Positions 22,233 to 32,094 of a DNA stretch of 64,000 nucleotides are shown one piece after another. The stretch lies in contig JBANAY010000004.1 in NCBI GenBank assembly GCA_037952775.1, forward strand, positions 14,012,001 to 14,076,000, in the 5' to 3' direction. The stretch is from Clonostachys chloroleuca. Its lineage: Eukaryota > Ascomycota > Sordariomycetes > Hypocreales > Bionectriaceae. Position 1 is the first letter of the stretch, and every line of letters begins with the position of its first letter. The notes under the pieces are model-generated. The model was given only the letters and a program-made list of their open reading frames with translations, was not told where the DNA came from and ran no database searches. Position numbers and translations under genes: made by a program.

Positions 22233-24356
22233 TTTTTCGTGTGAAGACTTTGATCTGGCTGCGCATAAGTATAGAGGACGACCCTTGGTTTCGCGTTGTT
22301 TGGTTGAAGTTGGGTGAGAATAAGGCTAGCATGGAAAAGGGCATCTAGGCTATTTCATATCTCTACCAAGGAATCATGTCGGCGAGGAGCTGACGAGGCT
22401 TGATGCTAAGTTTTTCATTGACCTATGACGGCAAACCTTATATACCATTAAGCATTTGGGGGGTTCATTACAAGGTGAACTTTATATGCTAAAATCCCTT
22501 TCATTCTAACCTTACTCCTCAAAGATTTAGGTTATGAAGACCCATCAAATCCCTCCGTACAGGCTTATGACTCCCTTCCCAAAATGCCCGTACAGTAACA
22601 AGTACCTATAATAATACATAGCACACCACAAAAGCTCTTTTCATGCAGGCTAGAGACCTCCTTTTCTTATTAATAATAAAGAACGAAGTAGAAGTAAGAA
22701 GGTGAATTTCCTATAATATTTACCTTAATATTATTATGCTTGCAACTTAACGCCTAGGTTGTTAACAACCATGTAATGGATCTAGGGTTCTATCCAAACG
22801 TCACGCCGATAACGGTGAAGGAACCTGGTCATCTTGCATCAAGTGGACTTGCCTCACACATGCCGACTTTCTCGTGTCAAAATGTAACAGGTCCCTTTGA
22901 AGTATGGATTGATGCTTGTGAATAGAGCCGAAGCAAGCTAGCAAATTTCATGACCCCCATTTAGTGTTCAAAACACTTAGCATTACGACAACCTTCATAT
23001 GGACGCGGTTCACCTATATTACAGGCATGACGAACTCATTTTCGCATCACGGTTCCATGTTCCCGTCAAAGTGTACAAACTACAGCTCTCACCATCATTT
23101 TCACAAATGGTCTCGATCCCACAAATCAATTTCCCTTCGCACGGTTTGTAAAAGCCCTGGCACTACACCCAGTATTGATATAAAAATCATGAACGATCTA
23201 GTCTGCATTTCCGAAAGCAGAAGGCTTTTACTCCTTCTTTTCATTTATTGGCCCCAATGGGGTCTCCGACCCTTTATTTTTGTTCGTGCTTGCAGCAGCG
23301 TTTTCTCTTCTTGTTTGCCCGCGACATTTAACGCACTCTCGGCCTGGCATGTAATATGCCTTGTGCGTTCCACATTGCTCTACGTGGGTCTTGCTAACGC
23401 AGCGGCTGGTGGCTGCTTTCTTGCACGTTGGAATTTAGTACATATATGTCAGTAAGACCACCACATCTGACATGGGGAGGGAACTGCAACGGACCAATGG
23501 TGACCACTCATCTTTAACGTAATCTTGAAATCTGGTAAATGTACCGTGAGCCACAGTTTTGTATGTCAAAATCAGGGTGTGCCAACACAAATGGTTTTAT
23601 AATATGTCGGTCCCGGGATCCACGTTTTCCGTACGAAATACGGGAAGTGACTAGTTGCTGAAACTTCTTTGAGGCTTGATAAGATCCAGTCAGTTAGCAT
23701 CAGCCGCTATAGAGGGGCGACAACTACTTACGCAAGAGTTCGAGTTTACTATGGCAACTGCGTAGGCAGGTTGTGTACTCGGTCAGTGTTGACGGATGTA
23801 TTTGGCCATCGGAAACCACGATCATAACATAATATAGACTTCAAGCAACAAAGCAAGATCATAACAGAGCAAGTCTTTCATGGATTACTACAATGTGTAG
23901 ATGTTGTTCAAATAATATCGAGGTATTACGTGCTGAGTTAATAACAAGGCACGAGAGCCTCTCAACTTTGGTTTACACGGGCTAAATAATCACAGGGGAA
24001 TCAGCGAGAAGGCAGTGGAGTACGTGCACTTTGGTCATCAACGAAACTAGATACACACAATGAATACCGAAACCTTTTCAAAGTCCATTTCTGATGGCGA
24101 ATTTCTGCTTTGTCCAAGCGAGTTCGGCTCCACCACGGTTAGGGTCGGCTTGTTCTAGATCAATGATTGATTGTCGTACAAAGAATGTATCTTTTCATCC
24201 GTGACAAAGGGGATTGATTACTCATGTGTATAAGGCATCTATTAATCCGGTCGCATTTCCCTTGGTGTGAAAAGCCTTCTTCAATTTTCATTTTTTTTTC
24301 TCCTACAACGTGATTACGAGTTGCAACTAATCAAGCACCAACCAACATTTGCCACA
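22233..24356. other. large divergent intergenic region
   Basis: 2.1 kb between the F-box-like gene (-) and the APH kinase gene (+). It is AT-rich around 22600-22760. An open frame at 22964-23455 (+) has a low-complexity, unlikely composition. At 23557-23628 a minus-strand fragment homologous to the APH gene is visible and is listed separately. Nothing else was supported. Confidence 0.5.
23557..23628 (-). pseudogene. inverted fragment of an APH-type kinase gene
   Basis: Read on the minus strand, this segment encodes WIPGPTYYKPFVLAHPDFDI and continues QN, nearly the same as residues 274-296 of the intact gene at 24357-25739 (WIPEPTNEKPFVLAHPDFDI then QN). Over the best 40 bases only one mismatch is seen. 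Homology fades on both sides, and the reading frame meets a stop about 14 codons later. It carries the complete catalytic HPDxxxxN motif. I infer a relic of an inverted duplication or of a second paralogue. Confidence 0.75.
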
Positions 24357-25739
24357 ATGGCTAATATTGATGAAGCGGAGGCATTCATTGAGCCCATCTG
24401 GGTTGATGATTTAGATGACCTGTCATCTGAAGATGAGCCTGACATGTTCGCTTTTGTGCGTGAAAACATTGATCTCGAGCAACTGTCAAGAGTCGCCTCC
24501 CTAGTTCGTCCCGGCTTCGCAGATAAGCTCCCCTCCGTTGGTGATCCTATTCGAGGTTCTTTTAATATCCTTTACCCATTGCACTTTGAAGATGGAATGC
24601 GCTGGCTCGCCAAAGTTCCAATCAACGGAGTTCCGGGGAAATGGGACCAGCTGTCTGCCGATGCCATGGTCTCTGAGGTAAACACAATGCGTTTGTTGAA
24701 CCGAGAGACGACCATCCCGCTTCCTGAGGTATTCTGGTTCTCTTCAACAACGGAGAATGATGTAAAATGTCCTTACATTCTCTTGTCATTCATATCTGGC
24801 ATGCCTTTATATGATGTCTGGTTTGGACATCGCTTGAGCGGTGTTGATATGGAGACGACCCATGAGCGCCGCATGCGGGCACTTCGTGACATCGGTGAAG
24901 CGATGTCTCAGCTAGGCAAATTCTCCTTCAACTCTTCTGGGTTTCTTAAATTTGACGAGGAGGGCGATCCTTCCGGTGTTGGTCAGTCGCGCTGCCTCGA
25001 TCATCAAGAAATGCTTGACCGATTGGATAAACGCGAAGATGACAGCGACGACCTTGTCTATGTCGAAGCACCGGCCTTCGAAGATGCACAGCAGCAGTAC
25101 AACTTCTTTCTAGACTTACACCCCAGCACAGAGCCCTGTGTAAGAGGAGTCAGTCTGCTGCTGAAGGAGCTGATCAAGTGGATCCCAGAACCGACAAATG
25201 AGAAACCATTTGTTTTGGCACACCCTGATTTTGACATACAAAATTTCCTTGTCTCTGAAGATGGTCAGCTACTGGGCATCATTGACTGGGATGGTGTATG
25301 TTGTTCTCCCAGAAGCTATGGAAACGAAGCCTATCCCGGATGGCTTACAAGAGATTGGGACCCGATGATGTACGGCTACAATGAGTCCATGGGCGAGGGC
25401 GAGGAGCCGGTTGGTTGTTGGGACGACTCGCCTAAAACCCTCCAACGTTATCGGATTGCCTATGATGAGATTATGTCCGAGTTCTGTGAGAGAAATGCTG
25501 GCATCAACCTCACCAAAATTTCGTTGATCACACAAAATCTCATGATCGCCGCGGGGGACCCGATGTGCAGGCACGGCATTGTGGACAGCATCCTTGAGAA
25601 GATCTCATTGGCGTTGGAACTGGCAGTACCGTTGAATTTCCTAGACCTGGACGAAGCATTCGCGGATGATTCAATTACTGATGAGGTGCGGGCAACCTTG
25701 GAGCGCGGAATGAAGAAATTATTCCAAGATGCTCGGTAG
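24357..25739 (+). CDS. aminoglycoside-phosphotransferase (APH) family kinase-like protein
   Basis: Intronless, 460 residues. APH-fold small-molecule kinases transfer phosphate from ATP to hydroxyls; in fungi this huge family has mostly unknown substrates. Visible: an acidic N-terminus, an N-lobe with WLAKVPINGVPGKW (catalytic Lys candidate), YILLSFISGMPLYDVWF (hinge region), the Brenner motif HPDFDIQN at residues 289-296 (catalytic Asp291, metal-binding Asn296) and DWD at 310-312 replacing DFG. All key residues are present, so it is probably active. Start chosen at the ATG after CCACA; an upstream in-frame GTG at 24267 would add 30 hydrophobic residues and is unlikely. A fragment of a near-identical gene lies inverted 0.7 kb upstream. 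Confidence 0.88.
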   Translation: MANIDEAEAFIEPIWVDDLDDLSSEDEPDMFAFVRENIDLEQLSRVASLVRPGFADKLPSVGDPIRGSFNILYPLHFEDGMRWLAKVPINGVPGKWDQLSADAMVSEVNTMRLLNRETTIPLPEVFWFSSTTENDVKCPYILLSFISGMPLYDVWFGHRLSGVDMETTHERRMRALRDIGEAMSQLGKFSFNSSGFLKFDEEGDPSGVGQSRCLDHQEMLDRLDKREDDSDDLVYVEAPAFEDAQQQYNFFLDLHPSTEPCVRGVSLLLKELIKWIPEPTNEKPFVLAHPDFDIQNFLVSEDGQLLGIIDWDGVCCSPRSYGNEAYPGWLTRDWDPMMYGYNESMGEGEEPVGCWDDSPKTLQRYRIAYDEIMSEFCERNAGINLTKISLITQNLMIAAGDPMCRHGIVDSILEKISLALELAVPLNFLDLDEAFADDSITDEVRATLERGMKKLFQDAR

Positions 25740-27450
25740 ACAACATGCATCATGCTTAGATTAGCTTCAACAGACTCTCTCCTCTATGTGGGATTCTCAA
25801 TGGCCATTGCCTCCACGACCAAAAGGTAAACGCTCACTGTAGCTCCCAATGAGAGCCATGACCAAGGCAGCGACCTACTCGAGACTTTTCTTTATGTATC
25901 AAAAGATTATCCATCAGAATAAAGGCAAAAAATCATGTAAATTATTGATAGCCGCTAGCCGAAGGTACGCCTGCCAAAGAGAAGACATCGATCATTCACG
26001 TTAATAAATTAGTGTAATCTAAAATTTTTACTGAAGAATAAGGATTATATATCTACTATAAGTACGCTCGTGGTAGTATATCTGTCCATGATTATTATCT
26101 TATAAACAAGGCTGCCTCTCCCATGGCATAAGTCTAGATGAGATTCGAGCATCTTAATGTGATCACAACTACCTACCCTGGAGCAACAAAGGGAGGAATT
26201 TCTCCTTGTATTGATTGACTGATACGATCCAGCGGAAAGAAGCCATAATTCATTTCAACCCATACGTCGGTAGCGAAGATCTAGTGCCTAGAATCTTAAT
26301 ATTGAAATTGTTATGCACTTCCGGGTGAAGTTACTTACATCGATCTTGTGGAAAGCAACGCTAGCTTGCCCGACTATCAAGGCAAAACTCATTAGTCTTC
26401 TGGCCGCCTACGCAATTCTAAATAAGGGTGCAGAGGTCGCCGCTCAGCTTCTACAGGTTTATTTTGCTCTCGCTCCAAGGGTTTCGCACGCGTGAGATAG
26501 GATATGTTGCTCTGATACTGCCCTGCCAAGCGGGTGACAAAAGGACTGGAAATAGCACGTGCACCCAAATGACGACCCAATAAACACCGAAATAAACACC
26601 TACATATCCAGATCGGTAGCCAATACTAGGAAGAGATTGTATATTATTAGTATTTATATCTTCATACTGTTTTCCTTTAATCTTATCCTACTAATTTCCA
26701 TGGCTAGTCGTGAAACATAGTAGATGCTGTGAGATATTTGTTAAGGGAGTGCTTAAGTGTGCCATTTCCTGTCACGCACTTGCCCGCCTATTGGAAGCTG
26801 CAAGTAAGCATCCGGCCAAGAATGGAGCTGCGCCTGCTCATAAGAGTAACCATGGACCGGGCTTTCACACTCCACCCCGCTCGGTTGGCACCCTCTTCGG
26901 TAGAGAGAGGGTGGGATTCAATGCCATGATATTGCCGTCTGACATAAGTTTCAAAGTATTACTACAGACCTACTCTTGGCAACCACGTTCACGACGTTCC
27001 AACCAACACGTTCACCGCTCCTTCGTCTCCAAAGGTTCTCATGATACAACCTGCGGAGCCGAAACATGGACTATTTTGGTCTTCAATGCACGACAGATTC
27101 GTCACCCGAGGACGTGATGGCATGCGCTAAGGGCTCGCCTCTTAATTTAAATGGTTAGTCAATAGATATTACCCAGGAAGCGTGCACCAATTGAGGATTG
27201 CCATCCCTGCGAGGCTCCCTGCGAGGAAACGAGGGGCATCGAGGGGCACAGAGGGGCAAAGGTAAGTTGCAACGAGGGGAAAGTCGAGTTGGCCATGAAT
27301 TCACCATTCGGTCTCGCTCCGTAAAGAGTATAAAGAATCTCACCTGCTCGAGCTTCCAGTTCTCAATTTCTCTTCCTCTATCCTCATCCCAACACATCAG
27401 AAAATATACAACAATCTATCCCTTCCGTCACCCATAAACCAACCTTCAAA
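25740..27450. other. intergenic, no gene seen
   Basis: 1.7 kb. It is AT-rich at about 25900-26110. Open frames at 26313-26495 and 26710-27117 have no recognisable content. Close to the EthD gene there is a short purine-rich run with four irregular GAGGGGC(A) units (27228-27260). Confidence 0.45.
27329..27335 (+). promoter_or_regulatory. TATA box of the EthD-domain gene
   Basis: TATAAAG 116 nt upstream of the start codon, followed by a pyrimidine-rich leader (CAATTTCTCTTCCTCTATCC), typical of highly expressed fungal genes. Confidence 0.5.
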
Positions 27451-27777
27451 ATGGTCGCCATCAACCTCACTATCCTCTACCCCAACAACGACGACATCAA
27501 GTTCAACTTCGAGTACTTTGTCGGCACTCACGTCCCCAAGCTCACTGCCGCCCTCAAGGACCTCGGCCTCGTCGGCTGGGAGGTCGTCAAGTACTCCCAC
27601 GGCGCCGACGGGGGTGTCCCCGCCTACCAGGCCGGTCTGATCCTCAAGTGGGACGACAAGGAGAAGCTCCAGGCCGCCCGTGATGGCCCCGTGAAGGCCG
27701 AGCTCGTTGCCGATCTCCCTAACTTCTCCAACCAGAAGCCCACCGTCCTTGCCGGCGGTATCGTTTCTAGCTCTTAA
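27451..27777 (+). CDS. EthD-domain (dimeric alpha-beta barrel) protein
   Basis: Single exon, 108 residues. Ferredoxin-like fold of the EthD/dimeric alpha-beta barrel superfamily: an initial beta strand INLTILYPN, then FNFEYFVGTHVPKL with the conserved H..L, a central GWEVVKYSHG strand and a final strand. Members take part in small-molecule or polyketide modification, or have unknown roles; no substrate can be read from the sequence. Codon use is strikingly C-ending (CTC, GTC, AAG, AAC) and unlike its neighbours, which together with the TATA box and pyrimidine leader suggests high expression. It stands alone in a gene-poor stretch. Confidence 0.88.
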   Translation: MVAINLTILYPNNDDIKFNFEYFVGTHVPKLTAALKDLGLVGWEVVKYSHGADGGVPAYQAGLILKWDDKEKLQAARDGPVKAELVADLPNFSNQKPTVLAGGIVSSS

Positions 27778-29927
27778 GCGTTATCCCTCCAGGGCCAGAC
27801 AGGAAAGGTGGATTATAGACCATGATGGTCTAGATTGATCTTGTAAATAGGTTACAACCACTCTCGAATCTTGAAGTCGCCCGTCCGGCAGGTGTAGCTT
27901 AGATCAAATGAGTTTTAATGATAAAGCGATGCGTTGATTCAATGGATAAACGATTCAGATCATATCCTTGGCCACTAATAACTTCGTTGATGTCCGTTGA
28001 TCTGTATCTGTACCTGGGATATTCATCGAGCATCCAGCCTTCACCCCGCCCATTCGCGATACCTTGCGGGCTGATCAAGTCGAGGGGGAAACGTAAAGAG
28101 TGACCCAAAATATTGATTCAGACCAGGGCGCTAGATATCCGAGGGAGCTCTCTAAGTGATGCCAGTAAGCAAACAGAAGGATGGCGGAATATAACATCAA
28201 CATCACGAAGCCAGATGTTGAAACGACGCAAGTCCCTTTGATGCTGGGGTTCATCTGGGTCTAACTGCTTCGTTTTCAGTAGTGCGTAACACTAGTTAAT
28301 TGGTAAGCTAAGGCCTTCTTGGCTTGGCCTTCATCCTACTTACCGCCTGAGTGTGGGAGTTGGTCGGCTTACGGGCTTCAGTTCTCTCCCCTAGTCCTGT
28401 ACCCTAGCAAGTTCGAGAACCGATCCTCTGATCTATGAGCAAATCTGCAATTTTTTGCTCCTGTATAATCCTTCGCTTGGTTATATTTATATCAATGAGA
28501 AACCTCAGGGAAAACGGTTGAATTCAAAACACAACAATCAAATAAGTGCGTATCTCAGCCCTCACTGCTGTGGGGTCAGCCGGTCACACTCCAACACCAA
28601 AGTCTTTGTTCGCCTGCAAATGTGTGGCACATTGCGGCACAGCGTAGCAATCACGCCAGGGACAGGCTAAATGTTGGCAGTGAGTGACACACCGAAAATC
28701 TCACCCCTGACGGGTAAGCTCGTTCCCCGCGTCCAAACAAGTCCGTATGCTTCTTCAAGAGTATTGTCTAGTTTTCAGTTAACGATCTGATGTTTGGAGA
28801 TTTACGGGATTATATTTATAGATTGTTTAGACTGTTTGATAGATTGGAGACTGTGTGTCGTGAGCGCATTTCATAATCAGTGAGTGAAGATCTACGAGGA
28901 AGTCCCTTATTCACTTCAACAAAAAATGAGGTGTGGAAGCAGTAGAAATAGAGGATTACACAGAGGAGGAAGAGCTGTGGCAAACTAATATTGGAACACT
29001 TTCTCTTGCCTATGGATTCCGAATTTTCCTTATTGATACCTTTGGGTTAATTTGAGAGGCCAACCTAGAGCGTCATTGGATAGACGCTTCCGTCCACTAT
29101 TGGATGTTTATCACAGTTCAAAGCTTAGCCGATCAAAGACGTCAGACTTCCTTAGCTTGGTGAGGTGCGGTGTAACTGAGATGCTATTTGTCTGGTGAAT
29201 ACAATTCCGAGTCACGTATCCCTCGAAGATATCCGAAAGAGCCAGACTAACAGGGGCAGTTCTTATTGTCGACCAAATGGAAATATATTGCTAGATATAG
29301 AATAATATACGTCAACAGGCATAAAATTCAGCGTGGAATCTTCACCTATAGCTATGGTACCGGTCAGGTTCATAGGACGAGTTATATGAGTACAGACTGG
29401 TCTTAAGCGCAAGTTGAGGCAGAATGCACTTTGTCTTAACCTACATCGCTGGAAGGTTATATCTAGGGCTATATTCGACAATGTAAAATAGAAATCAGGG
29501 ATCAGTCTGAAAGTTCAATAGAAGTTGTGTGCCTAGAACTTAACTTCAGAACTGTGGCCAAAAACTTAGCTTTTGCCGTGACACATTTACTTAAAACTCT
29601 ATCACAGATAATGATAACACGATAAGAAGTATAACCACAGCCACCTTCTAGCTCAGCTCATCTCACCGTAGCCCAAATTATATAATATTGTTTAGTTTTC
29701 GGAACTGAAATAGATTCCAATTTGTTGCTTTTTCAAGTGTGTGTTCCTGTTAAACTTCTGCGTGATCTAGGAGCCGTTAAAACGAGCCCCTTTTTTTAAC
29801 TACTTAAACCCCCTTGTATGTCTTCAAACCAATTCAGGTGCTCGATCACTATTCTTTTACAACGTCTTGAGCACATCAGCCAAAAATCCAACACCACGAA
29901 GAAATCGAAACAGCACAAAAATGGACG
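27778..29927. other. intergenic, no gene seen
   Basis: 2.15 kb without a supportable gene. Short frames on both strands (27899-28108, 28455-28670, 29263-29481) have no family resemblance. It may contain decayed genes too diverged to recognise. Confidence 0.45.
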
Positions 29928-30962
29928 ATGGCTTTTCTTGAACTCCCGACCGAACTTCGACAGCGAATACTCGACTTGACTATGCTCTCGGGTGGCGCCT
30001 CCCGAATCACCGTCCGCAAGCCAGCGTGACCGTAGAAATCCCCGCTATGGGTTCTGGTATAATTACTGCATCTGGCAGCTGCCTCCCAAGAACCTTGCAT
30101 TGCCACTCATGTTGGTGAGCCGGCAGTTTTACGCGGACGTTCAGAAGGTTCTTCAGCTATTCGGCACCAACTACCACGTCGACATCATGTTTGTCAAGGA
30201 CCACGGCTTCTGGACAACATGGTCTATCCCCGCGCTGCCTAGGACGCAGTACATTGATTCTGTCCACGCCACTTTCAGGATCTTTGAACCTACGCAAGAT
30301 TTGGACGAGAAATTTAAAAATAGTCTATTCCTTAGTGTCTTCGATGAAGGCTTAAGCGGGGGCATATTGAGTTTCCACCTCTTGCTGTCCGCGCTTTTAC
30401 AGTCTGGGCCGGGTTTTCTCGGGCCGTCCCCGCATCCATATAATCCGTGTTCGCCATACGCCATAAAGAGAATCGTGATTGATATCGAGTCTTCAATGGA
30501 CGGTTTTGAGCATAGAAGCCTTAGTGCAAGCAACGAAGAGTTTGAGACCAATCCTTTGTGGCACAGAGCTCGAGTCCTCAACGGTCTTCTTCATGACGTG
30601 AAGATAGCCCCAGAAACGAGGCTGGTCGAGCACATGCTCTGGGGGTTCAAAATGCTCTGGGGGTTCAAAATGCTCTGGGGCTTGAACTCTGAAAGCCTAG
30701 AGTACGGCGCGATTGTGTTGGAAGGGGTGCATGAAACCATCGATTTTATGGTGGACGGAGAACTTCATACGCGATTCGATGTAGCTAAACGGGTGAAGAC
30801 GACGCAGATGCCGGTGACTGTTGGGACCGGACACCCTGCATCCACCCTGGGCGGGAGGAAGTGTATCGAAAATGGCGGAAGTGGCTCGATGAGAGGAGGA
30901 AGCTGATGGACCAGGGTCTGGAGTTTGATCCAAAACGGCCTGTACAGATCATCTATCTGTGA
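29928..30962 (+). pseudogene. F-box-like / LPTELR protein with two frameshifts
   Basis: The protein begins at the ATG at 29928 with AFLELPTELRQRILDLTM, the start of a large fungal family related to F-box proteins. It then needs a +1 shift between about 29990 and 30030 to enter the long open frame (to about 30830, with LPLMLVSRQFYADVQ). It returns to the first frame near 30840, where the true C-terminus is visible (EEVYRKWRKWLDERRKLMDQ to TGA 30960-30962). No plausible introns of normal length bridge these points; the only GT-AG pair at the first site is 34 nt. An 18-bp unit occurs three times in tandem at 30634-30687, encoding MLWGFK. Function is unknown. Confidence 0.6.
30634..30687 (+). repeat. 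three tandem 18-bp units in coding sequence
   Basis: ATGCTCTGGGGGTTCAAA occurs twice exactly, and a third copy has diverged in its last half. The unit is a multiple of three and adds MLWGFK repeats without shifting the frame. Recent slippage is likely. Confidence 0.9.
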
Positions 30963-31382
30963 TCATTCCTTGTGAATCGCTCCCATAAAACCGGGTGTAG
31001 GTAGCAGCGTCGCTGTCTATATCAGATTCCCGGTAACGTCTACTTCACGGCTTGCCAGCTTCGGATGAGCCTTGAATAACCGTGGCATGGATAATTGTAT
31101 CTGGTGTGACTTGAGCGCCGGGGTTGATCTACACAACTAATTTATCGGGGCCTCAAGAGAGCAACACAGATAGATATCTAGATCTCTAACTGTCTTCTCC
31201 GTTGTTCCAAACACAGGGAACTGATTTCTTTTTAGGTGAATTGAACTCTAAGGCTGGCGTAAGTCCAAAATATATTTACACTACAAACGTTCTCACTAGC
31301 TATTGGCTGCTCATGTCCAATTACTGGTGTGCCTCTGAATTTGTCCTATCCGTGCACTTAACAGCTATCTTATGAGAAGACA
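30963..31382. other. intergenic between convergent genes
   Basis: No gene or structured RNA was noticed. Contains the 3' flanks of the frameshifted gene (+) and of the small secreted protein gene (-). Confidence 0.5.
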
Positions 31383-32094
31383 CTACGAGGAAAGGGACAA
31401 TTTAACGGGAATCCGTTTCGGATGATCAGGCGTAACAATCCACCAAACGATGCCCAAGGTTCCATCATACCACATCTCCGTCATGTACCATTTCGGTTCA
31501 GTTTCTCTTTTTGGCAATAAGTGTCCAGCGACAATTTCCCACTCATCTTTGATGCTGTAACCCGAGTATGGAGCAATGTCCTGATGGCCGAGATATATGC
31601 TGCTGCCGCCTTCTGGCGTTCCAGTATATATGTACAAGAATGTACCATCGGGGATCTCTTCCTTCGTGGAGCCCAGATCTGGTTCCACGAAAATGTTAGG
31701 TTGGGACGTGGACCAATCCACAACTAGATAATTTAGAAAATCATCGTTAGCAGTGCCATGAGACACTCCGTAGCTTACTGCTTATGTTGGCCTTAGTTTC
31801 TATAGTAGTAAGTGAGAGAGCTATGCAGCTGCTGAAAAAAAAAAAAAAAAAAAGAAGGGAAATTCTCAAACACCAAGAATTTAACAACCTGACACTATAC
31901 CCAGTATCACAACACATTAAGATCTTAGTTTCCATAGGTTCCCACACGTTTCCCACGTGAATGGCATGTTTTTGACCAACCCAAGCACGCTATTCCGCTG
32001 TCTCAGTTTTAACTATCAACTGCTGGCTTTGAGCGGCAGTGATGCCTGCTAGGAGAGCACATGTGCCAATAAATTGGTTAAAAGTCGATCGCAT
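31383..32094 (-). pseudogene. small secreted protein, probably disabled
   Basis: Minus strand. An ATG at 32094 opens a signal peptide (MRSTFNQFIGTCALLAGITA then AQS) and 34 codons later meets TAG at 31992-31990. The same frame then continues as convincing protein (RAWVGQKHAIHVGN…) to about 31900. The main exon, 31383-31766 and slightly upstream, encodes about 130 residues rich in Gly/Tyr/Trp (PEGGSSIYLGHQDIAPYSGY, MWYDGTLGIVWW). An intron lies between, with a 19-nt polypyrimidine tract (31835-31853 as T on this strand) next to CAG; its exact borders are uncertain. I do not recognise the family. It may be an orphan secreted or effector-type protein. If an unseen intron removes the TAG it could be intact. 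Confidence 0.5.

Noticed and set aside
23227..23415. Minus-strand Cys-containing peptide-like frame (…RCVSKTHVEQCGTHK…)
   Set aside because: It has four Cys and looked like a small secreted protein, but no start codon, signal peptide or convincing upstream exon exists; the same strand carries the APH fragment just upstream.
22964..23455. 163-codon plus-strand frame upstream of the APH gene
   Set aside because: Composition (Ser/His-rich start, then hydrophobic runs) fits no family, it overlaps other weak frames on the minus strand, and no promoter or splice support was seen.
26710..27117. 135-codon plus-strand frame
   Set aside because: No motif, low-complexity Arg/Ser/His content, and no supporting signals.
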